DNA of 64,000 nucleotides, from positions 434,001-498,000 of the forward strand of contig NZ_CP097800.1 in assembly GCF_000612545.2 (NCBI RefSeq), in the 5' to 3' direction. Position 1 is the first letter of the stretch. Each line of letters starts with the position of its first letter. Source of the DNA: Streptomyces sp. PCS3-D2. GTDB lineage: Bacteria > Actinomycetota > Actinomycetes > Streptomycetales > Streptomycetaceae. Both the position numbers and the translations under genes were made by a program. The notes under the pieces are model-generated. The model worked only from the letters and a program-made list of their open reading frames with translations, was not told where the DNA came from and ran no database searches. Below are positions 17,082-24,185 of this stretch, piece by piece.

Positions 17082-18716
17082 TCAGACCCGGCCGGCCAGG
17101 GCCTGGAACTCGGGCCAGGACAGCGTGGGCGTGCGCGCGTCCCACACCTTCTGGGACAGCGCGGCCAGCGGCATCCGGATGCCCGCCGCCACCTGGTCCT
17201 GGGTCTGCGCGCCGGACAGGTCGGCCCAGACGGCGAGGCGCCCGCCGAGTATCTGGCCGTCGTAAGAGGTCGGCACCGGTGCGGTGCCGCGCAGGACCAG
17301 AGGGGTCCACTGCTCGTAGATGCGCCGGCCGGTGGGGTAGGTGAACTGGTTCGGCTCGCCCAGCACGTAGTACAGGTACTCGTCGTTGAGGTTCACGAGC
17401 TTGCGGCCCTCGCGCAGGTACTCCAGCGGCGGTCGTGCTCCGATCTCCTTGCCGGTCCAGTACTCGACCTGGATGTCCTCGGCGGCACTGGTGACCCCGC
17501 CGGCGAAGAAGCCGTCGTTCCACGCCTTGAGGGCCTTGCCCGAGGGGCGGACCACGTCGGCCCGGTCGTTCAGCCATCCCGTGGCCAGGTCCTGCACGCG
17601 TGCCGAGGGCCCGTAGCGCTGCTGCGCCGCGCGGGCGAGCTGGGGGAAGGAGGCCTGCGGGTCGCGGACGACGAGCGCCTGGTACTCGTCGGCGCCCAGG
17701 TGCCAAGCCCCGCCGGGGAAGAGCGGCCGGTACTCACGCAGCAGGTCGTCGACAAGTGCGGCCGCGGCCGGGTTCGATATGTCCACCGCTCCCTTGACCG
17801 CCCGGCCGTTCACGTCGCGCAGCTGCAGATCCGGGTGGGCGCGCAGCACGGCGCCGAGGTGTCCGGGCGAGTCGATCTCAGGGACCACGGTGATGTGCAG
17901 TCGGGAGGCGAGCGCCGTGATGTCGCGTACCTGCGCCTTGGTCAGGTGCGGGGTGGAAACGATCTCGGGGTGGCTGTCGGACTGGATCCGGAAGGCCTGG
18001 TCGTCGGAGAAGTGCAGCCCGAGCTGGTTGAGTTTGAGGTCGGCCATCTCGCGCAGGCGGCCCTTGATCCACTCGGGCGTGAAGTGCTTGCGCGCTATGT
18101 CGAGGTTGAGGCCGCGCTGGGGCTTGGCCGGCGCGTCGCGCACGGTGCCCTCGGGGGCCGAGCCGGAGGCGCGCACGGCCTGCTTGAGGGTACGGGTGCC
18201 GTAGAAGACGCCGGCCTCGTCCGGGCCGCTGATGCGCACGCGGCCGTCCTTGACGGTGAGGGTGTAGGACTCGGGCCCGCCCGCACCCTCCACGGCGAGC
18301 TCCACGTCTCCGGAACGGGGGGCCGCCGACGCGCCGTAGGTGATGCCCAGTTCCCCGGCGAGCAGTCGTGCCTCGTCGGAGAGCGCGGCCGTGTCGTCCT
18401 GTGCGACGACCACACGGGCCTCGGGGGCGGGCTTCCATCCGGGACCGCGGGCCGGCTCGTGGTCGCGTACGGCCGGGATGGTGCGCGGGGCGGTGGAGAG
18501 GGCGTAGCTGGGCGACGGGGGCGGTGGCGGGGTGGGGGCGCCGGCCGGGGTGGTGGTGCCGGCGGGGCCCGGGGTGGTGGTGCCGGGGGTCGCCGGGCCG
18601 GGGGCCCGCGCCGCGTCGGAGGCGGCCGTGCACCCGGGCAGGGCAAGGGCGACGACCGCGGCGACAGCTGCCGTCGCGATGACGTGGACCCTTCTGCGCT
18701 TCATCGGTTTCCGCAT
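17082..18716 (-). CDS. Lipoprotein beta-N-acetylhexosaminidase (GH20)
   Basis: A 544-residue GH20 enzyme. A signal peptide with lipobox LALPGC and a long Pro/Thr linker precede a GH20b-type domain and a TIM barrel. The catalytic Asp-Glu pair is in WHLGADEYQ, and substrate-side residues appear in LNLDIARKHF and HFSDDQAFR. It would release GlcNAc from chito-oligomers outside the cell and so complements the chitinase at 32587. ATG 18716 or 18704 can start; only 18716 has an upstream GGGGGA, at 12 bp. Confidence 0.85.
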   Translation of the reverse strand: MRKPMKRRRVHVIATAAVAAVVALALPGCTAASDAARAPGPATPGTTTPGPAGTTTPAGAPTPPPPPSPSYALSTAPRTIPAVRDHEPARGPGWKPAPEARVVVAQDDTAALSDEARLLAGELGITYGASAAPRSGDVELAVEGAGGPESYTLTVKDGRVRISGPDEAGVFYGTRTLKQAVRASGSAPEGTVRDAPAKPQRGLNLDIARKHFTPEWIKGRLREMADLKLNQLGLHFSDDQAFRIQSDSHPEIVSTPHLTKAQVRDITALASRLHITVVPEIDSPGHLGAVLRAHPDLQLRDVNGRAVKGAVDISNPAAAALVDDLLREYRPLFPGGAWHLGADEYQALVVRDPQASFPQLARAAQQRYGPSARVQDLATGWLNDRADVVRPSGKALKAWNDGFFAGGVTSAAEDIQVEYWTGKEIGARPPLEYLREGRKLVNLNDEYLYYVLGEPNQFTYPTGRRIYEQWTPLVLRGTAPVPTSYDGQILGGRLAVWADLSGAQTQDQVAAGIRMPLAALSQKVWDARTPTLSWPEFQALAGRV

Positions 18717-18880
18717 CGTGCACCAGTGTCCCCCGTACCAACGTGGCACGCGGAGCACGTGCGCGCGACCCGGCCTGGGCCCGGACCCGGTGCCGCGCGC
18801 CGCGCCTCTCAGCACCGTCTCCGGCGGCCCCGCGGAGTCGGGCGACACCCGCGGGGCACGCCTTCGGCCAGGGGCGGCCG

Positions 18881-20110
18881 TCACTGCCGGGCGGGATCGG
18901 CGGCGATCGTCGCGCGGCTTTCGGCGACGGCCACCACCCGGCTGGCGGGAGCGGTGCGCGCGGCCGTACGGCGTTCCAACGCGCCCGAGACCAGGGCGAG
19001 CAGCAGGGCCGAGGCGGCGAGCGCGGCACCGACCCAGTTCGGGGCGGTCCAGCCGAGGCCGGCGGCGATGACGAGCCCGCCGAGCCAGGCGGCGAGGGCG
19101 TTGCCGAGGTTGAAGGCACCGATGTTGACAGCGGAGGCGAGGGTGGGCGCGGCGGCGGCCTGGTCGAGGACGCGCTTCTGCAGTGGAGGCACGGTCGCGA
19201 AACCGAGGGCGCCGATCAGCGCGAGGGTGATGGCGGCTCCGGTCTTGCTGTGGGCGGTCAGGGTGAAGACGGCGAGGGTAACGGCGAGGGCGGCCAGGGT
19301 CGCGTAGAGCAGGGGCATGAGCGCGCGGTCGGCGTAACGGCCGCCGACGAGGTTGCCGGCGACCATGCCGAGGCCGAAGAGGACCAGGAGCCAGGTGACG
19401 GAGGAGTCCGCGAACCCGGCGACGCCCGTCATCATCGGCGTGATGTAGGTGATCGCCGCGAAGACGCCGCCGAAGCCGAGGACCGTCATGGCCATCGCGA
19501 GCAGCACCTGGACGTTGCGGAAGGCGGCGAGTTCGCTGCGGATGCGCACCTCGCCCCCGAGCCGGGGCAGCTCCGGCACGAGGCGGGCGATGCCGAGCAG
19601 TCCGGCGACGCCGAGCGCGGCGACGATCAGGAAGGTGACACGCCAGCCGAGGGTCTGCCCGACGAGGGTGCCGAGGGGAACTCCGACCACGTTGGCCACG
19701 GTCAGGCCGGTGAACATCATGGCGATCGCGCCGGCCTTCTTCGCCGGGGCGACGAGCTCGGCGGCGACGACCGCGCCGATGCCGAAGAAGGCGCCGTGGG
19801 CGAGCGACGCGATCACGCGGCCGGTGAGCATGGCCCCGAAGGCGGGGGCGAGTGCGGAGAGCACGTTGCCCACGACGAAGAGGCCCATGAGCAGCATCAG
19901 CATGCGCTTGCGGGGGATGCGGGTGCCGAGCACGGTCATGAGGGGGGCACCGAGAACGACGCCGAGGGCGTAACCGGTGACCAGGAAGCCGGCCGTGGGG
20001 ATCGAGACGCCGTAGTCCGCAGCGACCTCGGGGAGCAGGCCCATGATGACGAATTCGGTGGTGCCGATCCCGAAGGCCCCGACGGCGAGGGCGAGGAGCG
20101 CGAGAGGCAT
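18881..20110 (-). CDS. MFS efflux transporter (DHA1 family)
   Basis: A 409-residue transporter with 12 predicted helices. The DHA1 motif A-like region lies after TM2 (GAPLMTVLGTRIPRKRM) and the start GTTEFVIMGLLPEVA is characteristic of the AraJ/CmlA-like sugar or drug efflux group. It is divergent from a MarR regulator with 220 bp between them, an arrangement typical of regulated drug efflux. The substrate cannot be read from sequence. Confidence 0.85.
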   Translation of the reverse strand: MPLALLALAVGAFGIGTTEFVIMGLLPEVAADYGVSIPTAGFLVTGYALGVVLGAPLMTVLGTRIPRKRMLMLLMGLFVVGNVLSALAPAFGAMLTGRVIASLAHGAFFGIGAVVAAELVAPAKKAGAIAMMFTGLTVANVVGVPLGTLVGQTLGWRVTFLIVAALGVAGLLGIARLVPELPRLGGEVRIRSELAAFRNVQVLLAMAMTVLGFGGVFAAITYITPMMTGVAGFADSSVTWLLVLFGLGMVAGNLVGGRYADRALMPLLYATLAALAVTLAVFTLTAHSKTGAAITLALIGALGFATVPPLQKRVLDQAAAAPTLASAVNIGAFNLGNALAAWLGGLVIAAGLGWTAPNWVGAALAASALLLALVSGALERRTAARTAPASRVVAVAESRATIAADPARQ

Positions 20111-20201
20111 GGGGAGGTGCCCTTCAGGGAGGTGGTGGTGCCGGGTGCGGACGCGACCTGCGCGCAGGGATGCTTCCGACGCTTACATGCGCACACATTA
20201 A

Positions 20202-20234
20202 TTGCAGACGCGGGATATATGCAAGCGCGGGCTA
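20202..20234. promoter_or_regulatory. Candidate MarR operator: 17-bp direct repeats
   Basis: TGCAGACGCGGGATAT (20202-20217) and TGCAAGCGCGGGCTAT (20219-20234) are a 13/16 direct repeat in the AT-richer stretch between the MFS and MarR genes. Their phase of 17 bp and the divergent promoter position suggest an operator for the MarR protein. This is inference from position only. Confidence 0.4.
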
Positions 20235-20330
20235 TTGCGCAGATGGCATATCCTGGGGGCACGCGGCCCGCACGCTCGCCCCACACGCCCCGCACGCCCC
20301 GCGCGCCCCGACGCTTCGATGGAGGAGCCC

Positions 20331-20786
20331 ATGACGGCCACGGACAGCACGCCGACCGCCCTCTCCCAGGGCTGGTGCGCCCTCTCGCTCCTGCACGGCC
20401 GGATCGAGGCGCACATCGAGCGCGCCCTCCAGGCCGGCCACGGACTCAGCGTGCGCGAGTATTCGCTGCTCGACGTCCTCAGCCGCCAGCACGACGGACC
20501 GGGCGGGCACCTGCGGATGCACCAGGTCGCCGACTCGGTGGTGCTCAGCCAGAGCGCGACGACCCGGCTGGTCAGCAGGCTGGAGGACCGCGGCCTGCTG
20601 AACCGCTACATCTGCGACACCGACCGGCGCGGCATCTACACCGACGTCAGCGGATCCGGCCTGGCTCTGCTGGCCGCCGCCCGCCCCACGAACGACGCCG
20701 CCCTGCGCGAAGCCCTCGACGAAGCCGCCGGCCATCCGGAGCTGGCGCCCCTGGTGGCGGCCGTGGAGAACCCCCGCAGGCCGTAG
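20331..20786 (+). CDS. MarR-family transcriptional regulator
   Basis: A 151-residue MarR protein. The winged HTH includes LRMHQVADSVVLSQSATTRLVSRLEDRGLL, with the wing near DRRGIYTDVS, and the flanking helices form the dimer interface. The ATG at 20331 is preceded by GGAGG at 5 bp. It is divergent from the MFS exporter and probably represses it until a substrate-like ligand binds. Confidence 0.88.
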   Translation: MTATDSTPTALSQGWCALSLLHGRIEAHIERALQAGHGLSVREYSLLDVLSRQHDGPGGHLRMHQVADSVVLSQSATTRLVSRLEDRGLLNRYICDTDRRGIYTDVSGSGLALLAAARPTNDAALREALDEAAGHPELAPLVAAVENPRRP

Positions 20787-20789
20787 GGC

Positions 20790-21314
20790 CTACCGGCGCG
20801 GAACGGGCGGGGACGAGGTGGCGGCCGCGCCCGGCGCCGGAGACGCACCGCGCGACGGCGGCACCGACCCGGACGGCCCCGGGGAGGCCCGTACCGTCGG
20901 GCCGAGCGACCGGTCGGGCGTCGGGACGCCGGACGGTGCCGCCGACGCGTCCCCGCCCGGGGGCCGGCCCGGTCTGCTCGGCGAGGGCGACGGCGGTCCG
21001 CCGGAGGACGGGCCCGGAGTCGTCAGGCGCGGCGGGGTCGCGGGCAGCTGCGGACCGGGCTCGGCGTCCGGGACGAACAGCAGGTACCCGACACCGGCGA
21101 CCGCGGCCGCGGCCGCCGTGAGAGCCGCGAGCGGCACGGCGAACCGCCGCAGCCGCTCCGCCGGCCGTCGTCCGGCGCGCGCTCCCGGCGGGCTCGCGGT
21201 GCGCAGGCGGCGGGCATCGACGCCGTCCGCACGCGCGGACAGCGCTTGGCGCAGCCGGCGCTCCACCGGGCGCTCGCCCTGATGCGGGCCGAGGTGTTCG
21301 CCGTCGGGCGTCAT
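20790..21314 (-). CDS. Single-pass membrane protein, probable anti-sigma/partner of SigE-type sigma factor
   Basis: A 174-residue protein with an N-terminal cytoplasmic region of about 60 residues, one transmembrane helix (about 60-85, FAVPLAALTAAAAAVAGVGYLLF) and an external Pro/Ser/Gly-rich low-complexity tail. It overlaps the sigma factor gene by 4 bp (ATGA), and such coupled single-pass proteins often act as anti-sigma factors. No zinc-binding HxxxCxxC motif is present, so it is not a standard ZAS protein. Role inferred from context. Confidence 0.6.
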   Translation of the reverse strand: MTPDGEHLGPHQGERPVERRLRQALSARADGVDARRLRTASPPGARAGRRPAERLRRFAVPLAALTAAAAAVAGVGYLLFVPDAEPGPQLPATPPRLTTPGPSSGGPPSPSPSRPGRPPGGDASAAPSGVPTPDRSLGPTVRASPGPSGSVPPSRGASPAPGAAATSSPPVPRR

Positions 21315-21994
21315 ATCCGTCCCTCCAGGTTCCGTTCCAGCGCGTCCAGGCCGCGGCTCGCGCTGGACTTCACCGCTCCCCGGCTGATCCCCAGGGTGGT
21401 CGCGATCTCCGCCTCGCTGAGGTCGGCCCAGTACCGCAGCACGAGGACCTGTCGGCGCCGGGGCGTGAGCCGGGCCAGCGCCGCGAGCACTTCGCGGTGT
21501 GCTTCGTCCAGCACCACGTGGTCCTCGGCGGACGGCAGGTCGGCCGCCGGAGGCGGGGTCCAGGCCCGTGCGGTGCGCCTGCGCCGCAGGACGGAGCGCG
21601 CGGTGTTGACGACCGCGGTGCGCAGGTAGCCGAGGGCGTTGTCGACCTCGGCCACCTGTTCACCGTGACGGCGGTACAGGGCGGTGAAGGCGTCCTGTAC
21701 CACGTCCTCGGCGGTGGCCAGGTCGTCGACGAGCAGCACCGCCAGCCGGACCATGCCCAGCCGGTGCGCGTGGTAGAGCTCGGTGACGGTGGGCGGTCCC
21801 GGGTCCCCGTCGCCGGTGTGGTCGTGGGCGTGGGCGTGGGGCGGGCCGTACGCGGAACCGTACGCCGGAGCGTGCGGCCCGGCGAAGATCCGCGGGGTGG
21901 TGGCGCGCTCGTGGCGCAGCAACGACCACAGGCCCCGCCACGCCCGGCCGAAACCGGGCGCGAGGGGGCCGACGGGTGGTGCGAGGTGGAGCAC
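21311..21994 (-). CDS. SigE-family ECF RNA polymerase sigma factor
   Basis: A 227-residue sigma-70 family protein. Region 2 covers YHAHRLGMVRLAVLLVDD and AEDVVQDAFTALYRR; region 4 covers ADLSEAEIATTLGISRGAVKS. This is the actinobacterial SigE-family (ECF41/SigE-like) pattern. The first about 60 residues are a His/Pro-rich extension. The GTG start at 21994 has GAGGA upstream and follows the LAXTG gene by 8 bp. Probably one operon: surface protein, sigma factor, membrane partner. Confidence 0.85.
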   Translation of the reverse strand: MLHLAPPVGPLAPGFGRAWRGLWSLLRHERATTPRIFAGPHAPAYGSAYGPPHAHAHDHTGDGDPGPPTVTELYHAHRLGMVRLAVLLVDDLATAEDVVQDAFTALYRRHGEQVAEVDNALGYLRTAVVNTARSVLRRRRTARAWTPPPAADLPSAEDHVVLDEAHREVLAALARLTPRRRQVLVLRYWADLSEAEIATTLGISRGAVKSSASRGLDALERNLEGRI

Positions 21995-22002
21995 GGGATT
22001 CC

Positions 22003-22458
22003 TCAGCTGTTCGCGCGGCGCCGCACGGCGTAGAGGGCTCCGGCGCCCGCAAGGACCAGACCGGCCGCTCCCGCCCCCATCGCGACGGTCGTCGCCGAGG
22101 AGCCAGTATGCGCGAGCTCGGCCCTCGTGCCCGCCTCGGGTGACGCGGCGGGCGACGAGGGAGAGGCACCGGGGCCGGAGTCGCCGCCCGCGCTGCTCGG
22201 AGAGGCGCCGGGGGCGGCTCCGGGGGAGGCACTGCTCGCGCCGCGGCCGGTGATCGAGGGGGAGCTGACCGAGGGGACGGGCCTGGGGGCGACCTCTCCG
22301 GGCGAGGCGTCGGCCGGGACGCTGACCGACGGGGAGGGCGCGGCCGGGCCGGCGCTCGCGCCGTACGCCGGGCCGGCCAGGACGACGGCCGCCCCCGCGG
22401 CGGCTGCGGCGACGGCCGTGCGGCGCACGGCCAGGGGGACACGCTTGAGGTTCTTCAC
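22003..22458 (-). CDS. LAXTG-anchored, Ser/Pro-rich surface protein
   Basis: A 151-residue exported protein: signal peptide (about 1-33), a Pro/Ser/Ala-rich low-complexity stalk, then the sorting signal ELAHTG, a hydrophobic helix and an RRR tail. LAXTG is the motif recognised by class E sortases in Streptomyces, so the protein is probably attached to peptidoglycan. It has no folded domain that I can see. Being first in an operon with a sigma factor, it may be an envelope sensor or target. Confidence 0.75.
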   Translation of the reverse strand: MKNLKRVPLAVRRTAVAAAAAGAAVVLAGPAYGASAGPAAPSPSVSVPADASPGEVAPRPVPSVSSPSITGRGASSASPGAAPGASPSSAGGDSGPGASPSSPAASPEAGTRAELAHTGSSATTVAMGAGAAGLVLAGAGALYAVRRRANS

Positions 22459-22613
22459 GGTGGGTCTCCACGGTCGGTTCCGGGGTGAAGGGGCGCGGAC
22501 TGCGCCCCTTCACCCCGCACGACGCGCGACCCTCCAGGAGGTTGCCGCCACCGCGGAAAAACTTTCGTCCGCCGTGCAGCTCCGTCTCCGGAGCGACCAC
22601 CTGCTGGAGAAGG

Positions 22614-22988
22614 TCAGGTGGAGGCGGGGACGAGCACGACGGCCGTCCCGTAGGCGCAGACCTCGGTCCCTACGTCGGCGGCGTCGGTGACGTCGAAACG
22701 CATCATCAGCACGGCGTTGGCGCCGCGCGCCTTCGCCTGCTCGACGAGCCGGTCCATGGCCTGGTTCCGGGTCTGGACCAGGGTCTTGGTCAGGCCCTTC
22801 AGCTCGCCGCCGATCATCGACTTCAGTCCGGCGCCGATCTGGCTGCCCAGGTGGCGGGAGCGCACCGTGAGGCCGAAGACCTCGCCGATGACCCGCTCGA
22901 CCCGGTATCCGGGGACGTCATTGGTCGTCACGACGAGGACGCCGGTCTCGTGCGCGCCGGCTCCACCGCCGTAGTCGTCGATACCCAT
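22614..22988 (-). CDS. YbjQ/UPF0145 family protein
   Basis: A 124-residue protein with the YbjQ (heavy-metal-binding-like) fold: VLVVTTNDVPGYRVERVIGEVFG at the start and ARGANAVLMMRFDV in the middle are the family hallmarks. Family members form small pentameric rings; function is unresolved. The ATG at 22988 is single; no operon partner is visible. Confidence 0.8.
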   Translation of the reverse strand: MGIDDYGGGAGAHETGVLVVTTNDVPGYRVERVIGEVFGLTVRSRHLGSQIGAGLKSMIGGELKGLTKTLVQTRNQAMDRLVEQAKARGANAVLMMRFDVTDAADVGTEVCAYGTAVVLVPAST

Positions 22989-23323
22989 GCGTCCACTCTT
23001 GCGCCGCCCGCCCACCGCCGCATCCGGGCAGCCCGCGATCGGGGCACGGGGACGGCGAGCCCCGGCCCGCGGGCGACGACGGGCCTGACGCGGCCGGAAA
23101 GGGCGAGTCCGCTCATGCGGCCGGGGCCGTGCATCCGCACCGCGGTGCCCGGTACTCCCCAGGGCGGCCCCCTGGTGGACACATTGGGCATATCGGGTTA
23201 CAAGCCGGTGAGGCACCGGAGCCGCAGGGCCCGTCCTCGTCATAGTCGTCCCTGGCAGCCGCCTGTTGCCATCCCGCGCCGCACCACGCGGCCGGTCGGA
23301 CGTCTTCACAGAGGAGTCGGCTC
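22989..23323. other. Divergent intergenic region, no gene seen
   Basis: 335 bp between the YbjQ-like gene and the SH3 gene. Promoters for both must lie here. An AT-richer stretch at about 23180-23210 is a possible promoter core for the SH3 gene. No repeat or RNA structure stood out. Confidence 0.4.
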
Positions 23324-23803
23324 ATGCTGATGCCCACCAGAACCATCCTCGCTCTCGCCACCGGAAGCCTGGTTCTCGGTCTGGTCGGGGTGGGCGCCGC
23401 CGTCGCGGACGAGGGCCCGCGGGAGATCATCGTCGGCGAGGTCCCCCCGTACGCGCAGCCGGGCGGGTACCCGTACGAGAGGTACGCGTACGGGAAGGTC
23501 GTCTCCAGGGGGCCGCTGAAGGTCCGCAGCAGGCCGACCACCGAGTCGCGGGCGATCGGCCACGTGCAGCCGAACAGCCGGGTCGAGATCGAGTGCAAGA
23601 AGTACGGCGAGAAGGTCGACGGGAACCGCATCTGGTACCGCCTGCACGTCGAGCGGGAGGACTGGGAGAACGGGTCCGGCCGTGAGGACCGCCAGGACCG
23701 TCAGGACCGTCAGGACCCCGACCGCGCGAAGGCCTACGAGAAGGAGCACTGGGTCTCCGCCCGCTACGTCAAGAACCTCTCCGAGGTGCGGTACTGCCGC
23801 TGA
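23324..23803 (+). CDS. Secreted SH3-domain protein
   Basis: A 159-residue exported protein. A signal peptide (about 1-27) precedes a bacterial SH3 domain (about 55-125) recognisable by GPLKVRSRPTTESRAIGHV and the late WVSARYVKNL. Between these parts a DRQ tripeptide repeats, from a 9-bp DNA repeat. Two ATGs are possible (23324 and 23330); GAGGAG upstream fits both. SH3b proteins bind peptidoglycan or act as adaptors. Its last 35 bp overlap the convergent NYN gene. Confidence 0.8.
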   Translation: MLMPTRTILALATGSLVLGLVGVGAAVADEGPREIIVGEVPPYAQPGGYPYERYAYGKVVSRGPLKVRSRPTTESRAIGHVQPNSRVEIECKKYGEKVDGNRIWYRLHVEREDWENGSGREDRQDRQDRQDPDRAKAYEKEHWVSARYVKNLSEVRYCR

Positions 23804-24176
23804 CCCCCGGCGAGTCCAGCGGGCGTACGGTACGCGGCCCCACGCACCGCGCACCGTACGCCCCGACGCGTTCGCGCAGTTCGCGGTCGGCCGTGACCAC
23901 GACCACCGGGCGGCCGTCGACCGCCCGGGCCGCGACCAGTTCCACGATCCGGTCGTCCGCGCTACCGGGCGCCGTCTCGACCCGTACGCCGGGCACGGAC
24001 GCTACGCCGCCGGCAGCGCCCTCGACGACGAGGACGATCTCCTCGCCCTCGTCCCGGGCGGCCAGCCGGTCGCGCAGCCGCTCGGTCGCGCCGCGCCGGT
24101 CGCGCCACCAGCCGTCCGGCACCGAGCCGACCACGTTCGCGGCATCGACGATCAGCACGGTCAGCACGTTGCGCAC
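23769..24176 (-). CDS. NYN/PIN-like domain ribonuclease (YacP-like)
   Basis: A 135-residue protein with the acidic pattern of NYN/PIN-like nucleases: VDAANVVG at residue 10, SADDRIVE in the middle and VVTADRELRERV near the end. Homologues include YacP/Rae1-type endoribonucleases. It begins 9 bp after the stop of the RNA ligase/kinase/phosphatase gene, so the two are an operon. The GTG start at 24176 has only a weak ribosome site, suggesting coupling. Function as an RNase is inferred from motifs. Confidence 0.65.
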   Translation of the reverse strand: MRNVLTVLIVDAANVVGSVPDGWWRDRRGATERLRDRLAARDEGEEIVLVVEGAAGGVASVPGVRVETAPGSADDRIVELVAARAVDGRPVVVVTADRELRERVGAYGARCVGPRTVRPLDSPGVSGSTAPRRGS

Positions 24177-24185
24177 ACCCGGACT

